Positions 1 through 7,828 of a stretch of DNA of 48,540 nt are shown piece by piece. The DNA comes from JBCKUK01 sp038924905 (lineage in GTDB: Bacteria; Pseudomonadota; Gammaproteobacteria; Burkholderiales; Methylophilaceae), in the NCBI GenBank assembly GCA_038924905.1, contig JBCKUK010000008.1:1-48540 (forward strand). The letters are read 5' to 3'. Position 1 is the stretch's first letter, and every line of letters begins with the position of its first letter. A model generated the notes under the pieces. It did not search any database and was not told where the DNA came from. It worked only from the letters and a program-made list of their open reading frames with translations. A program made the position numbers and the translations under genes.

Positions 1-11
1 CAAGCAGATGA
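1..11 (+). CDS. Last codons of the upstream gene, probably pilO (partial)
   Basis: The window opens inside a gene. In the third frame the bases read Ser-Arg-stop, with TGA at 9-11 overlapping the pilP start in an ATGA arrangement. The identity as pilO rests only on the usual pilMNOPQ order; nothing in three codons proves it. Confidence 0.35.
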
Positions 12-520
12 TCAGGCGTGTGCTGATTATTCAGTTGTGCATATTGGTCGTAGCCTGTGGCGGCGGCAAGGGCGACGACCTTGACAAGTTCATGGAAGAG
101 TCTGCTAAGGATATGCATGCCAAAATTGAGCCGTTGCCCGAGGTAAAGCCCTACGTGCCGCTAGAATATAATGCAGACGGCTTGCTGAGCGACCCCTTCA
201 AGCCAAGAAAGGCGCAAGCCACAAATAGTGGCAGCAATAATCTACAACCAGATTTAAACCGACCCAAGGAAGCGCTAGAAGCTTATCCATTGGAGAGCTT
301 GAAATATGTGGGCTCAATAGAAAAAACAAAACTCAAGTACGCACTTATTAAAACGCCAGATAACACTGTCCAGCAAGTCAAGATTGGCAACTATTTAGGA
401 CAAAATTTTGGCATGGTTATTGATATTAATGATAGCGGTGTAATGCTTAAAGAAATAGCCCAAGATGAACTCTCGGGCGATTGGGTAGAGCGTTCCGCCA
501 GTGTTAATTGGCAAGAATAA
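8..520 (+). CDS. pilP: Type IV pilus assembly lipoprotein PilP
   Basis: A 170-residue inner-membrane lipoprotein of the type IV pilus alignment complex; in this family it links the PilN/PilO platform to the PilQ secretin. The N-terminus is a lipoprotein signal with a lipobox ending VVAC, making Cys17 the predicted lipidated residue. A Pro-rich linker (about residues 45-95) is followed by a small beta domain (about 95-165) with the family pattern LKYVGSI...YALIKT..., V..V..GNYLGQN.G. The start overlaps the stop of the previous gene (ATGA) and pilQ follows 10 bp after the stop, consistent with a pilMNOPQ operon. Length and order are typical of PilP. Confidence 0.93.
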   Translation: MIRRVLIIQLCILVVACGGGKGDDLDKFMEESAKDMHAKIEPLPEVKPYVPLEYNADGLLSDPFKPRKAQATNSGSNNLQPDLNRPKEALEAYPLESLKYVGSIEKTKLKYALIKTPDNTVQQVKIGNYLGQNFGMVIDINDSGVMLKEIAQDELSGDWVERSASVNWQE

Positions 521-530
521 AGGTGAAATG

Positions 531-2630
531 ATGAACATTTATAAATGGACAACCAAGTTCTCGGCGGCTTTGATTATTGCTCTTTTGAGTTGCTTGCCAA
601 TGGCAGCATTGGCGGAAGATCAGAGCGGATTAATCAATAAAATTGAGAAAGTAGACTTCTCGGAACTGGCCGGCGGACGTGTTGCAATTAAAATACAGAT
701 GGCACAACCGATGGCTAACCCACCGGCAGGGTTCACCATGAGTAATCCACCGAGAATTGCTTTGGACTTTCCCGGAACCGCAAATGGATTATCAAAGAAC
801 AACTTGAATGCAGGGCAAGGGGCGTTAAAGTCAATAAGCCTGGCGCAATCCAAAGACCGGACCCGTATGGTTCTAAATTTATCCAAGGCTGTTGCTTACA
901 ATACAACAGTGAGCGGCAATGAAATTACAATTTTGCTACAGTCCAATGAGGCAAGTGCAGGTGTCAGCAATGCGGTGACTCGATTTGCTGAAGCAAAGGT
1001 TGCCGAGAAAATGCATGCAATAACCAACATAGATTTTGAGCGTGGCAAGAATGGGGAAGGGCGAATTATGGTTGACCTGTCCGATGCCACTACGGGTATT
1101 GATATCCGGCAAAAAGGCAAGACTGTAGTTGTGGAATTTGTTAACACTGAGTTGGCAGAAAATCTTGAGCGACGCCTCAATGTAACTAATTTCAATACCC
1201 CCGTGATTTATATCGACACCATGAAGCAGGGCAAAAATACTCGTATGGTGATTGAGCCACAAGGCAATTGGGAACAGGCGGCCTATCAGACAGATAAGCG
1301 CTTTATTATTGATATCAAACCTATTGTCGAGGATCCAAACAAATTAGTGCAAGGCTCCAAGAAAGGCTACAGTGGGGAGAAATTATCGCTGAATTTCCAG
1401 AATATTGACGTACGCTCTATTTTGCAGGTGATTGCTGATTTCACCGGCTTTAATATTATTACCAGCGACTCGGTCAGCGGTAATTTAACCTTGAGACTCA
1501 AGGACGTGCCGTGGGATCAAGCGCTGGATATTATTATGCAAAGCAAGGGATTAGGTCAGCGCAAAACTGGCAATGTTATTTGGATAGCCCCTGCGGAAGA
1601 AATTGCAACTAAAGAGAAATTAAAGTTGGAGGCCAATCAGCAAATTGAAGATCTGGAACAGTTGCAAACCGAGGTTTTTACTTTGAACTACCAGAAAGCC
1701 GATGCACTTAAAGCGCTTATCAGCGATGCCAAGCAAAAGATACTCTCCAAACGCGGTAGCGCAGTGGTAGACGTGCGCACAAATACGTTGTTTGTGCAGG
1801 ATACCCCGCGTCACCTTGAAGCAGTGCAGCGCATTATTAACAAGGTGGATATTCCGGTTAAGCAGGTGATGATTGAAGCACGCTTGGTGCTTGCGGATGA
1901 GAAGTTTGGTAAAACTCTGGGTGCCCGTTTTGGTGTTGCAAAGCAAAATTTAAATAACAAAACCAGTCTTGCCACCAGTGGTACCGCGACACAATCTGAA
2001 TCTCTGGCGACTGGGCAGACTATTATTGGAGCGGGAGCGCAGGCACTAAACACCAATTTACCTGTTGCGGGCGCGTTCGGTACCTTGGGTTTCAGTTTGT
2101 TTAGATTGCCCGCTGGGTTCCTGCTAAATCTCGAACTGTCGGCACTCGAGACGGACAAGCGCGGTAAGGTGGTCTCCAGCCCGCGTGTAACGACGGCCAA
2201 TCAGCAGAAAGCCGTCATAGAGTCGGGTACCCAGATCCCCTATCTGGAAGCCAGCAGCAGTGGCGCTGCTACTATTTCGTTTAAAAAAGCCACCTTAAGT
2301 CTGTCAGTAACCCCGCAGATTACACCTGACAATAAAATCATTATGGATTTGGAAATCAAGAAAGATCGTGTTGGGCAGGTTTTCGCCGGAGTTCCGTCAA
2401 TAGATACCCAGCACGTGCAAACACAGGTGCTGGTTGCAAACGGCGAGACAGCAGTGTTAGGCGGCATTTACGAGCAATCACAGCGTACTGATGTAGATAA
2501 GGTTCCCCTGTTCGGTGATTTGCCATTTATTGGAAATCTTTTCAAGCGGACGACCAAGAGTGACGATAAAACAGAGTTGCTCATATTTATCACACCCAAG
2601 GTGCTGAGCGAAGACTTAAACCTGCGCTAG
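531..2630 (+). CDS. pilQ: Type IV pilus secretin PilQ
   Basis: Outer-membrane secretin through which the pilus fibre passes, about 699 residues. A signal peptide covers about residues 1-28 (ends MAALA). Two AMIN peptidoglycan-binding domains (about 40-130 and 155-260) are followed by the STN domain (LSLNFQNIDVRSIL), a secretin N1 domain (TEVFTLNYQKADALKALI) and the C-terminal secretin domain with VSSPRVTT and the signature VPLFGDLPFIGNLFK. The ATG at 531 is chosen because AGGTG at 521-525 sits 5 bp upstream; an in-frame ATG at 528 and a GTG at 501, inside pilP, are less likely. It is the last gene of the pil operon, followed by a strong terminator. Confidence 0.95.
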   Translation: MNIYKWTTKFSAALIIALLSCLPMAALAEDQSGLINKIEKVDFSELAGGRVAIKIQMAQPMANPPAGFTMSNPPRIALDFPGTANGLSKNNLNAGQGALKSISLAQSKDRTRMVLNLSKAVAYNTTVSGNEITILLQSNEASAGVSNAVTRFAEAKVAEKMHAITNIDFERGKNGEGRIMVDLSDATTGIDIRQKGKTVVVEFVNTELAENLERRLNVTNFNTPVIYIDTMKQGKNTRMVIEPQGNWEQAAYQTDKRFIIDIKPIVEDPNKLVQGSKKGYSGEKLSLNFQNIDVRSILQVIADFTGFNIITSDSVSGNLTLRLKDVPWDQALDIIMQSKGLGQRKTGNVIWIAPAEEIATKEKLKLEANQQIEDLEQLQTEVFTLNYQKADALKALISDAKQKILSKRGSAVVDVRTNTLFVQDTPRHLEAVQRIINKVDIPVKQVMIEARLVLADEKFGKTLGARFGVAKQNLNNKTSLATSGTATQSESLATGQTIIGAGAQALNTNLPVAGAFGTLGFSLFRLPAGFLLNLELSALETDKRGKVVSSPRVTTANQQKAVIESGTQIPYLEASSSGAATISFKKATLSLSVTPQITPDNKIIMDLEIKKDRVGQVFAGVPSIDTQHVQTQVLVANGETAVLGGIYEQSQRTDVDKVPLFGDLPFIGNLFKRTTKSDDKTELLIFITPKVLSEDLNLR

Positions 2631-2660
2631 CAATATCTGACAGGTCGCGCAGTTTCCCTT

Positions 2661-2694
2661 AAAATGCTCATCATGCGAATGATGGGCATTTTTT
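2661..2694 (+). terminator. Rho-independent terminator after pilQ, abutting aroK start
   Basis: AAAATGCTCATCAT (2661-2674) pairs over 14 positions, one of them a T-G wobble, with ATGATGGGCATTTT (2679-2692) around a GCGA loop, followed by T residues to 2694. The aroK ATG begins at 2695, so the hairpin covers the place where the aroK ribosome-binding site should be. Confidence 0.85.
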
Positions 2695-3210
2695 ATGGCA
2701 GGCAATATATTCTTTGTAGGACTGATGGGCGCTGGTAAAACGACCATTGGGCGCCAATTAGCAAAGCATCTCAACAAAACTTTTTACGATACTGACCATG
2801 AAATTGAGAAACGGACTGGCGTCAATATCCCTTTAATTTTTGAGCTTGAAGGTGAGGCGGGCTTCCGCAAGCGCGAGGCAGCGATTATTGAGGAATTAAG
2901 CCAGATGCAGAATATCGTGCTGGCGACGGGTGGCGGTGCTATCTTGATACAGAAGAATCGTGACAATCTTAAAAAGAATGGCACAGTCATTTATCTGCGA
3001 GCTAACGTGCGCGAACTGTGGCAAAGAACGCGCAATGATAAAAATCGCCCGTTACTGCAAGCCACGAACTCAAAAGAAAAGCTGGAGCAGCTGTTTGCAG
3101 AGCGCGATCCCTGCTATCGTGATGTTGCCACAATCATTGTAGATACCGGTGGCCAGCCTGTAGGTGCTATTGTGCATCACGTAGAGCAGTTGTTGAATAA
3201 TCCTAAATAA
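2695..3210 (+). CDS. aroK: Shikimate kinase
   Basis: Phosphorylates shikimate to shikimate-3-phosphate with ATP in chorismate synthesis. The 171 residues show the P-loop GLMGAGKT (residues 9-16), the substrate-binding DTDHEIE segment near 33, ATGGGAI near 79, and the lid Arg in NRPLL near 117; length is typical of AroK. aroB follows after 5 bp, the usual aroKB pair. The start ATG lies directly after the T-tract of the pilQ terminator and no free Shine-Dalgarno is visible; GATGGG lies inside the hairpin stem. No alternative in-frame start is seen upstream. Confidence 0.95.
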   Translation: MAGNIFFVGLMGAGKTTIGRQLAKHLNKTFYDTDHEIEKRTGVNIPLIFELEGEAGFRKREAAIIEELSQMQNIVLATGGGAILIQKNRDNLKKNGTVIYLRANVRELWQRTRNDKNRPLLQATNSKEKLEQLFAERDPCYRDVATIIVDTGGQPVGAIVHHVEQLLNNPK

Positions 3211-3215
3211 ATAAA

Positions 3216-4313
3216 ATGCAAACACTTAATGTCGCATTAGCTGACCGCTCATATCCAATCCATATTGGCTCAGGTTTACTTGATAAGCCTGAGCTGATTT
3301 TGCCGCACCTTTCAAACAAGGCTAAGCGTAAACAAATTGCAATCGTGACCAATACTACGGTTGCACCGTTATATCTGGAGAAGCTGGCACAGCCTTTGCG
3401 CGCAGCGGGTGTGTCGGTTGTCCCTATTGTTTTACCAGATGGCGAGGCCTATAAAAACGCCGAAACCCTCAACCTGATTTACGATGCATTGCTACAAAAT
3501 CGTTGTGAGCGCAGTACCACGCTAATCGCACTGGGTGGTGGCGTCATTGGGGATATTACGGGCTATGCTGCTGCTACATATCTGCGCGGTGTGCCATTTA
3601 TCCAGGTACCAACTACGTTGCTTGCGCAAGTAGATTCTTCCGTAGGTGGGAAGACCGGTATCAATCACCCGCTAGGCAAAAACATGATAGGCGCGTTTTA
3701 CCAACCGCAGCTGGTTTTGGCAGATATTGGCGTGCTTGGCACCCTTCCGCTGCGTGAGTTATCAGCAGGTTTGGCAGAGGTCATTAAGTACGGCCTCATT
3801 CGTGACGCCGATTTCTTTGTGTGGCTGGAGCGCAATATGAAGCTACTGTTAGCGCTTGACCCAGACACAATGAGCTATGCCATCTATCGCTCCTGCCAAA
3901 ATAAGGCTGAAGTTGTGGCTGCGGACGAGCGTGAAGCCGGGGAGCGAGCGCTACTTAATCTCGGACACACCTTTGGTCACGCGATAGAGAATGGCATGGG
4001 TTATGGAGTTTGGCTGCATGGCGAGGCCGTTGCCGCAGGCATTATGCTGGCAGCCGATTTATCAAGGCGCATGGGTTGGCTGGTTGATAATGATGTCCAG
4101 CGAATGGCTGCCATATTTGAAGCAGCTAATCTGCCAGTTAAGGCTCCTAATTTGGGTGTCGAAAAATATTTGGGCTTGATGGGTCTTGATAAAAAAGTAG
4201 TGGATGGAAAAATCCGGCTGGTGTTGCAGCAAGGCATAGGCAAATCAGTGATTACCAGCGATTACGATGCAACAATGCTTGCCGAAACATTAACCCTTGG
4301 TCGTGACAATTAG
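3216..4313 (+). CDS. aroB: 3-dehydroquinate synthase
   Basis: Converts DAHP to 3-dehydroquinate, the second step of the shikimate pathway, using NAD and a divalent metal. The 365-residue protein has the NAD-binding GGGVIGDITGYAAATY (about 107-122), PTTLLAQVDSSVGGKTGIN (about 132-150), and the metal-ligand region HTFGHAIE and HGEAVAAG (about 250-275). Length is typical. It sits 5 bp after aroK and 6 bp before the dGTPase-like gene, suggesting cotranscription. Confidence 0.96.
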   Translation: MQTLNVALADRSYPIHIGSGLLDKPELILPHLSNKAKRKQIAIVTNTTVAPLYLEKLAQPLRAAGVSVVPIVLPDGEAYKNAETLNLIYDALLQNRCERSTTLIALGGGVIGDITGYAAATYLRGVPFIQVPTTLLAQVDSSVGGKTGINHPLGKNMIGAFYQPQLVLADIGVLGTLPLRELSAGLAEVIKYGLIRDADFFVWLERNMKLLLALDPDTMSYAIYRSCQNKAEVVAADEREAGERALLNLGHTFGHAIENGMGYGVWLHGEAVAAGIMLAADLSRRMGWLVDNDVQRMAAIFEAANLPVKAPNLGVEKYLGLMGLDKKVVDGKIRLVLQQGIGKSVITSDYDATMLAETLTLGRDN

Positions 4314-4319
4314 AGCCGC

Positions 4320-5447
4320 ATGCCTGATTTAGCCACCTATGCAGCTAATCCGGAAAAAAGCCATGGCCGCCGTCACGCGGAGCCCGCTCCACTAGGCCGC
4401 AACCAGTTCCAGCGCGACCGTGACCGTATTATTCATTGCAGCGCGTTTCGTCGTCTCGAGTATAAAACCCAGGTTTTTGTAAACCACGAAGGCGATTTAT
4501 TTCGCACGCGCTTAACGCACAGCCTGGAAGTCGCGCAGATAGGCCGTGGCATTGCCCGCAGTCTGAATTTACACGAAGACCTGGTAGAAGCCATTGCATT
4601 AGCACATGATCTCGGCCACACGCCGTTTGGCCATGCCGGGCAAGATGCGCTGAATGCATGCATGAAGGAGTTCGGTGGCTTTGAACATAACCTGCAATCT
4701 TTACGCGTAGTTGATCATCTGGAGCAACGTTACGCCGAGTTTGATGGCTTGAATCTCACTTTTGAATTGCGAGAGGGTATCCTTAAGCACTGCTCAATCA
4801 AAAATGCTAAATTATTAGGCGACGTGGGAGCACGTTTTCTGCAAAAAACCCAACCTTCATTAGAGGCGCAAGTCACAAACCTGGCCGACGAGATTGCCTA
4901 TAACAATCACGATGTAGATGACGGCCTGCGCTCCGGCTTAATCACGTTAGAGCAGCTTGCCGAAGTTAAAATTTTTGCCGAGCATTTAAATTTTGTAAAA
5001 GAAAAATACCCCCCACTTACTGGCCGCAGGCTGGTGCATGAAACTGTGCGCCGCATGATTAATGCGCTGGTGATTGATTTATGCGCCCAAAGCAGCGCGA
5101 ATATTACAAAAGCCAAACCCGGGAGCATAGAAGATATTCGCAAATTACCTCAGCTTATTGTTTTTTCTGATGCTATGCACAAGCAACAGGCGGAGCTTAA
5201 ACGCTTCCTGCGCACCAAGCTTTATCAGCATTACCGCGTTAACCGCATGAGTGCTAAAGCCCAGCGCATCATTCGCGAACTATTTGCCGTATTTATCCAG
5301 GACCTAGGCCTGATGCCCGACGAATTCCAGCAACGCGCTATCACGGACAAAGCTCGCGCAGTTGCAGACTATATAGCCGGCATGACAGACCGTTACGCAA
5401 TTCGCGAATACAGACGGCTGTTTGCCATTGAAGAGCAGCCCCTGTAG
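4320..5447 (+). CDS. dgt: dGTPase-like deoxynucleoside triphosphate triphosphohydrolase
   Basis: HD-domain dNTP triphosphohydrolase of 375 residues, expected to cleave dNTPs to deoxynucleoside and tripolyphosphate. The HD metal centre is visible as TRLTHSLEVAQ (H near 62) and AHDLGHTPFGHAG (HD near 96); NNHDVDDGLRSG supplies the later conserved Asp. This is the short form common downstream of aroB in betaproteobacteria. The start lies 6 bp after the aroB stop. The stop codon TAG is preceded by G, giving GTAG, the tetranucleotide that heads REP repeats in this region. Confidence 0.9.
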   Translation: MPDLATYAANPEKSHGRRHAEPAPLGRNQFQRDRDRIIHCSAFRRLEYKTQVFVNHEGDLFRTRLTHSLEVAQIGRGIARSLNLHEDLVEAIALAHDLGHTPFGHAGQDALNACMKEFGGFEHNLQSLRVVDHLEQRYAEFDGLNLTFELREGILKHCSIKNAKLLGDVGARFLQKTQPSLEAQVTNLADEIAYNNHDVDDGLRSGLITLEQLAEVKIFAEHLNFVKEKYPPLTGRRLVHETVRRMINALVIDLCAQSSANITKAKPGSIEDIRKLPQLIVFSDAMHKQQAELKRFLRTKLYQHYRVNRMSAKAQRIIRELFAVFIQDLGLMPDEFQQRAITDKARAVADYIAGMTDRYAIREYRRLFAIEEQPL

Positions 5448-5467
5448 TAGCGATATCTTCGCGCGAT

Positions 5468-5492
5468 TTCGGCACGAGGTCGCGCCTCCTGC
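5468..5492 (-). repeat. REP element, type B (degenerate)
   Basis: Read on the minus strand it is GCAGGAGGCGCGACCTCGTG followed by CCGAA, matching the type B units at 6067 and 9647 with substitutions. It has the imperfect palindrome and the GGAGG head. Confidence 0.6.
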
Positions 5493-5523
5493 AACTTCGT
5501 TAACTGTTACCCTTACCAAACTC

Positions 5524-5548
5524 GTAGGAGCGACGCCATCGTCGCGAT
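5524..5548 (+). repeat. REP element, type A
   Basis: GTAGGAGCGACG (head plus left arm), then a short loop and CGTCGCGAT (right arm). The same unit recurs at 6017, 6100, 7690 and 9680. It lies on the 3' side of the RAYT pseudogene. Confidence 0.85.
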
Positions 5549-5559
5549 TACCTACTAAT

Positions 5560-6000
5560 ACCCAAACCGTATCCCAATGTGGGTAATCCCCAATCGTTTG
5601 AACCAGCCCTGCCCGTAATGGGTTGGCGATGATGTATCTTGCCACTGATTTGATATCCTCATCCTTGCGCAGGGCGTGATCATAAAATCCTTTTTGCCAG
5701 GTTGGCCGACCGACTTCTCTGGCACTCAGGGATTTAATACTTTGCACAACTTTCGAAAGGGATCGATGTTCCCCCAACTGAATCAGCCAATGCATAATGA
5801 TCTGGCATCACGACAAAAGCCAATGTGATTCCATGGCTGGGTGGCAAGGAATGCAGAATCCTGACGAGGGCGCGTGCCGATTTCAGATCGGCAAATATCG
5901 GGTCGCGATTGATGGCCGTTGTTGTAACGTGATAAATCTGGCTGGGCTGAGAAAATCGCCCTTTACGTAAATCACATTGGTGTGGTTTTCCCATAGGCAA
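5560..6000 (-). pseudogene. REP-associated tyrosine transposase (RAYT), frameshifted
   Basis: Two minus-strand reading frames together spell one RAYT (Y1_Tnp, TnpA_REP family), a single-strand DNA transposase linked to REP mobilisation. The first (start 6000) gives SQIYHVTTTAINRDPIFAD and AFVVMPDH, where the HUH-type motif begins. The second gives MHWLIQLGEHRSLSKVV, WQKGFYDHALR and IANPLRAGLVQT...YPHWDTVWV. One extra T (complement of an A in AAT at 5795-5797) separates PDH from MHW; removing it restores PDHMHW. After WDTVWV the frame runs into the REP at 5524-5548 and on into dgt without a proper end, so the 3' end is also lost or altered. REPs flank it on both sides. I judge it inactive unless the extra base is an assembly error. 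Confidence 0.85.
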
Positions 6001-6016
6001 ATTTTAAGGTAATTTG

Positions 6017-6041
6017 ATCGCGACGGGGACGTCGCTCCTAC
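6017..6041 (-). repeat. REP element, type A
   Basis: Minus-strand GTAGGAGCGACGTCCCCGTC followed by GCGAT. It is in inverted orientation relative to the type B unit at 6067. Confidence 0.85.
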
Positions 6042-6066
6042 GATTTGTATAGAAGGTAACGAATTT

Positions 6067-6092
6067 GTAGGAGGCACGATTCCGTGCCGATC
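6067..6092 (+). repeat. REP element, type B
   Basis: GTAGGAGGCACGA, TTC, then CGTGCCGATC. The arms GGCACG/CGTGCC make the type B palindrome. It forms part of a REP cluster with the units at 6017 and 6100. Confidence 0.85.
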
Positions 6093-6099
6093 AAACCAC

Positions 6100-6123
6100 T
6101 CGCGGCGAAGGTGTCGCTCCTAC
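6100..6123 (-). repeat. REP element, type A
   Basis: Minus-strand GTAGGAGCGACACCTTCGCC followed by GCGA: the same head with a slightly degenerate palindrome, inverted relative to the 6067 unit. Confidence 0.8.
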
Positions 6124-6330
6124 AACCCTTAAATGTTGCAAAATTACAACAAAACCCCTAGATACCTTATAAAAAACGCAACTTTACTTGCGATTGCCTC
6201 AATACTTTTGGCATACTGAACTCACCTTTCCGCAAGGGGAGTTCGCGAACTCTGGTTATCAGGTTAGCGACTGGTAAAAAGTTGTTAATTTGATAATCTA
6301 AATTTTAGAAACGCAATAGGAGATTTAATA
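6124..6330 (+). promoter_or_regulatory. Upstream region of the porin gene
   Basis: An AT-rich stretch with a possible promoter (TTGCGA near 6189, CATACT near 6213, spacer about 18). A perfect 14-bp palindrome GAGTTCGCGAACTC at 6239-6252 would form a hairpin in the leader. AGGAGA at 6318-6323 lies 7 bp before the porin ATG and is a strong ribosome-binding site. The promoter call is tentative. Confidence 0.4.
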
Positions 6331-7602
6331 ATGAACAAGAAACTAAGTATGGCAGTTGCCGGTGCTGTAATGGCATTTGGCGCTTCTGCCGCAAATGCTG
6401 GCATTACTATTCCAGCCGGCGACTGGACCATTGATTTCGGTGGTAACGTTAACACCTACTATACCAATACACGCTACAGCGGCGACATCTATGATTTCGG
6501 TGGTTTTAATGGAGGTGAAATAGCGACAAAGAACCAGATCTCTACAGGTCTATTACCATCCGCACTCGGTATCGGTGGTAAGACCCGTCAAAACGATTTG
6601 GACATCGCTTTCCAATTCACCTTCTTCGTCGGTGCTAACTCCGAGTCCGGTTTTGGTACAACAGGTGCCTCTCCTCTAGGTGGCGGTCTTCCTGGCACGA
6701 ACAGCCAAAGTCGTGCAGGTGATGGCAATAGCATCAACATTCGTCAAGCTTACGCCACCTTCGGCGATGCAAGCTGGGGTTCCATCAAGTTTGGTCGCGA
6801 CTTGGGCATTTTCGGTTCTGACGCCATTCTGTCTGACATGACATTGCTGGGCGTTGGTGTGGGTGCTGGTGGTCCAGGCAGTTCAACCTTGGGTCGTATT
6901 GGCTCAGGTTACGTATATGCTGACTGGATGGCTCAGATCTCATACACTTCACCAAACTGGAACGGCTTCAGCTTTGCTGTAGGTGCACGTGAGCCATTAC
7001 GCAACAGGCTTGCTGCTGGCATCCCTGGCGACCCCGCTGTCGATAACGAACAGAAATCCAGAATCGGCTTTGACGGTAAAGTTTCTTACGAGTGGGCTGG
7101 CGATGTGGCCGGTAAAGCATGGGCAGGTTTCGTTTCGCAAAAGCATGATAATGATATCGCTGTTTTAGACTACACCTCACATGGCTGGGAAATCGGTGCT
7201 AAAGTTGCCGCCCATGGCTTTGGCTTGGTCGGTTACTACTACGATGGTGACGGCTTAGACTTCCAAACTGGTCAGCAACTCGGTGGTCTTCAATTCCTGG
7301 GCGGTTCATACGGTACAAGTGAGACCGAAGATGACGGTGGCTATGTGCAAGCGACTTACACAATTCCAGGTGTTGGCACCAAGTTAGGCGTTTCTTATGG
7401 TATCAGCAACTCCGAATTGGGTAATAACGTCAATGTGGATTTCGAAAACAAGTCATGGATCATTGGTGCTTATCATCCTCTTACCAAGAGCATGAATCTG
7501 GTAGCTGAATATATCCATCAAGATACTGAAATAGATACGCCTTTTGGTAGTATTGATGGCGAAGCTAAGACATTCGCACTAGGCGCTATCCTGTTCTTCT
7601 AG
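6331..7602 (+). CDS. Outer-membrane porin (Gram-negative general porin type)
   Basis: A 423-residue outer-membrane beta-barrel protein. A signal peptide spans residues 1-23, cleaved after SAANA. The mature chain alternates hydrophobic and polar residues, is rich in Gly, Tyr and Asn, and ends with Phe, the usual C-terminal signature for BAM-dependent assembly. Segments such as RQAYATFGD.SWGSIKFGRDLG are typical of betaproteobacterial porins. It has its own leader and a strong terminator, so it is probably monocistronic and well expressed. Substrate specificity cannot be read from the sequence. Confidence 0.88.
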   Translation: MNKKLSMAVAGAVMAFGASAANAGITIPAGDWTIDFGGNVNTYYTNTRYSGDIYDFGGFNGGEIATKNQISTGLLPSALGIGGKTRQNDLDIAFQFTFFVGANSESGFGTTGASPLGGGLPGTNSQSRAGDGNSINIRQAYATFGDASWGSIKFGRDLGIFGSDAILSDMTLLGVGVGAGGPGSSTLGRIGSGYVYADWMAQISYTSPNWNGFSFAVGAREPLRNRLAAGIPGDPAVDNEQKSRIGFDGKVSYEWAGDVAGKAWAGFVSQKHDNDIAVLDYTSHGWEIGAKVAAHGFGLVGYYYDGDGLDFQTGQQLGGLQFLGGSYGTSETEDDGGYVQATYTIPGVGTKLGVSYGISNSELGNNVNVDFENKSWIIGAYHPLTKSMNLVAEYIHQDTEIDTPFGSIDGEAKTFALGAILFF

Positions 7603-7646
7603 TCTTACCGCAGGGTTAACCCTGTTGTAACTTGGAGTAATAATTA

Positions 7647-7675
7647 AAACGGCATCTTCGGGTGCCGTTTTTTAT
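7647..7675 (+). terminator. Rho-independent terminator of the porin gene
   Basis: AAAACGGCATC-TTCG-GGTGCCGTTTT, an 11-bp stem with one wobble pair closed by the very stable cTTCGg tetraloop, followed by more T residues. Confidence 0.92.
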
Positions 7676-7689
7676 TGGTCATTGTTCTT

Positions 7690-7715
7690 GTAGGAGCGAC
7701 GCCCTCGTCGCGATC
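7690..7715 (+). repeat. REP element, type A
   Basis: GTAGGAGCGACGCCCTCGTC followed by GCGATC, a near-perfect palindrome. It lies just after the porin terminator and pairs with the inverted type B unit at 7743. Confidence 0.88.
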
Positions 7716-7742
7716 AAACCCTTGTCTGCACGAGAAACCTTA

Positions 7743-7766
7743 TCAGCACGCGGTCGTGCCTTCTAC
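7743..7766 (-). repeat. REP element, type B (degenerate)
   Basis: Minus-strand GTAGAAGGCACGACCGCGTG followed by CTGA, a type B unit with two or three changes. It faces the type A unit at 7690 across about 27 bp. Confidence 0.75.
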
Positions 7767-7828
7767 AAAAGCCATTTTTTATTCCTGCTCTCGTATAATG
7801 GCGTAGATAAACTATTTTCGAATTTGCT

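Noticed and set aside
5304..5559. Minus-strand reading frame continuing from the RAYT remnant into dgt
   Set aside because: It reads through a REP repeat and then antisense to a conserved gene; the sequence has no RAYT similarity after WDTVWV.
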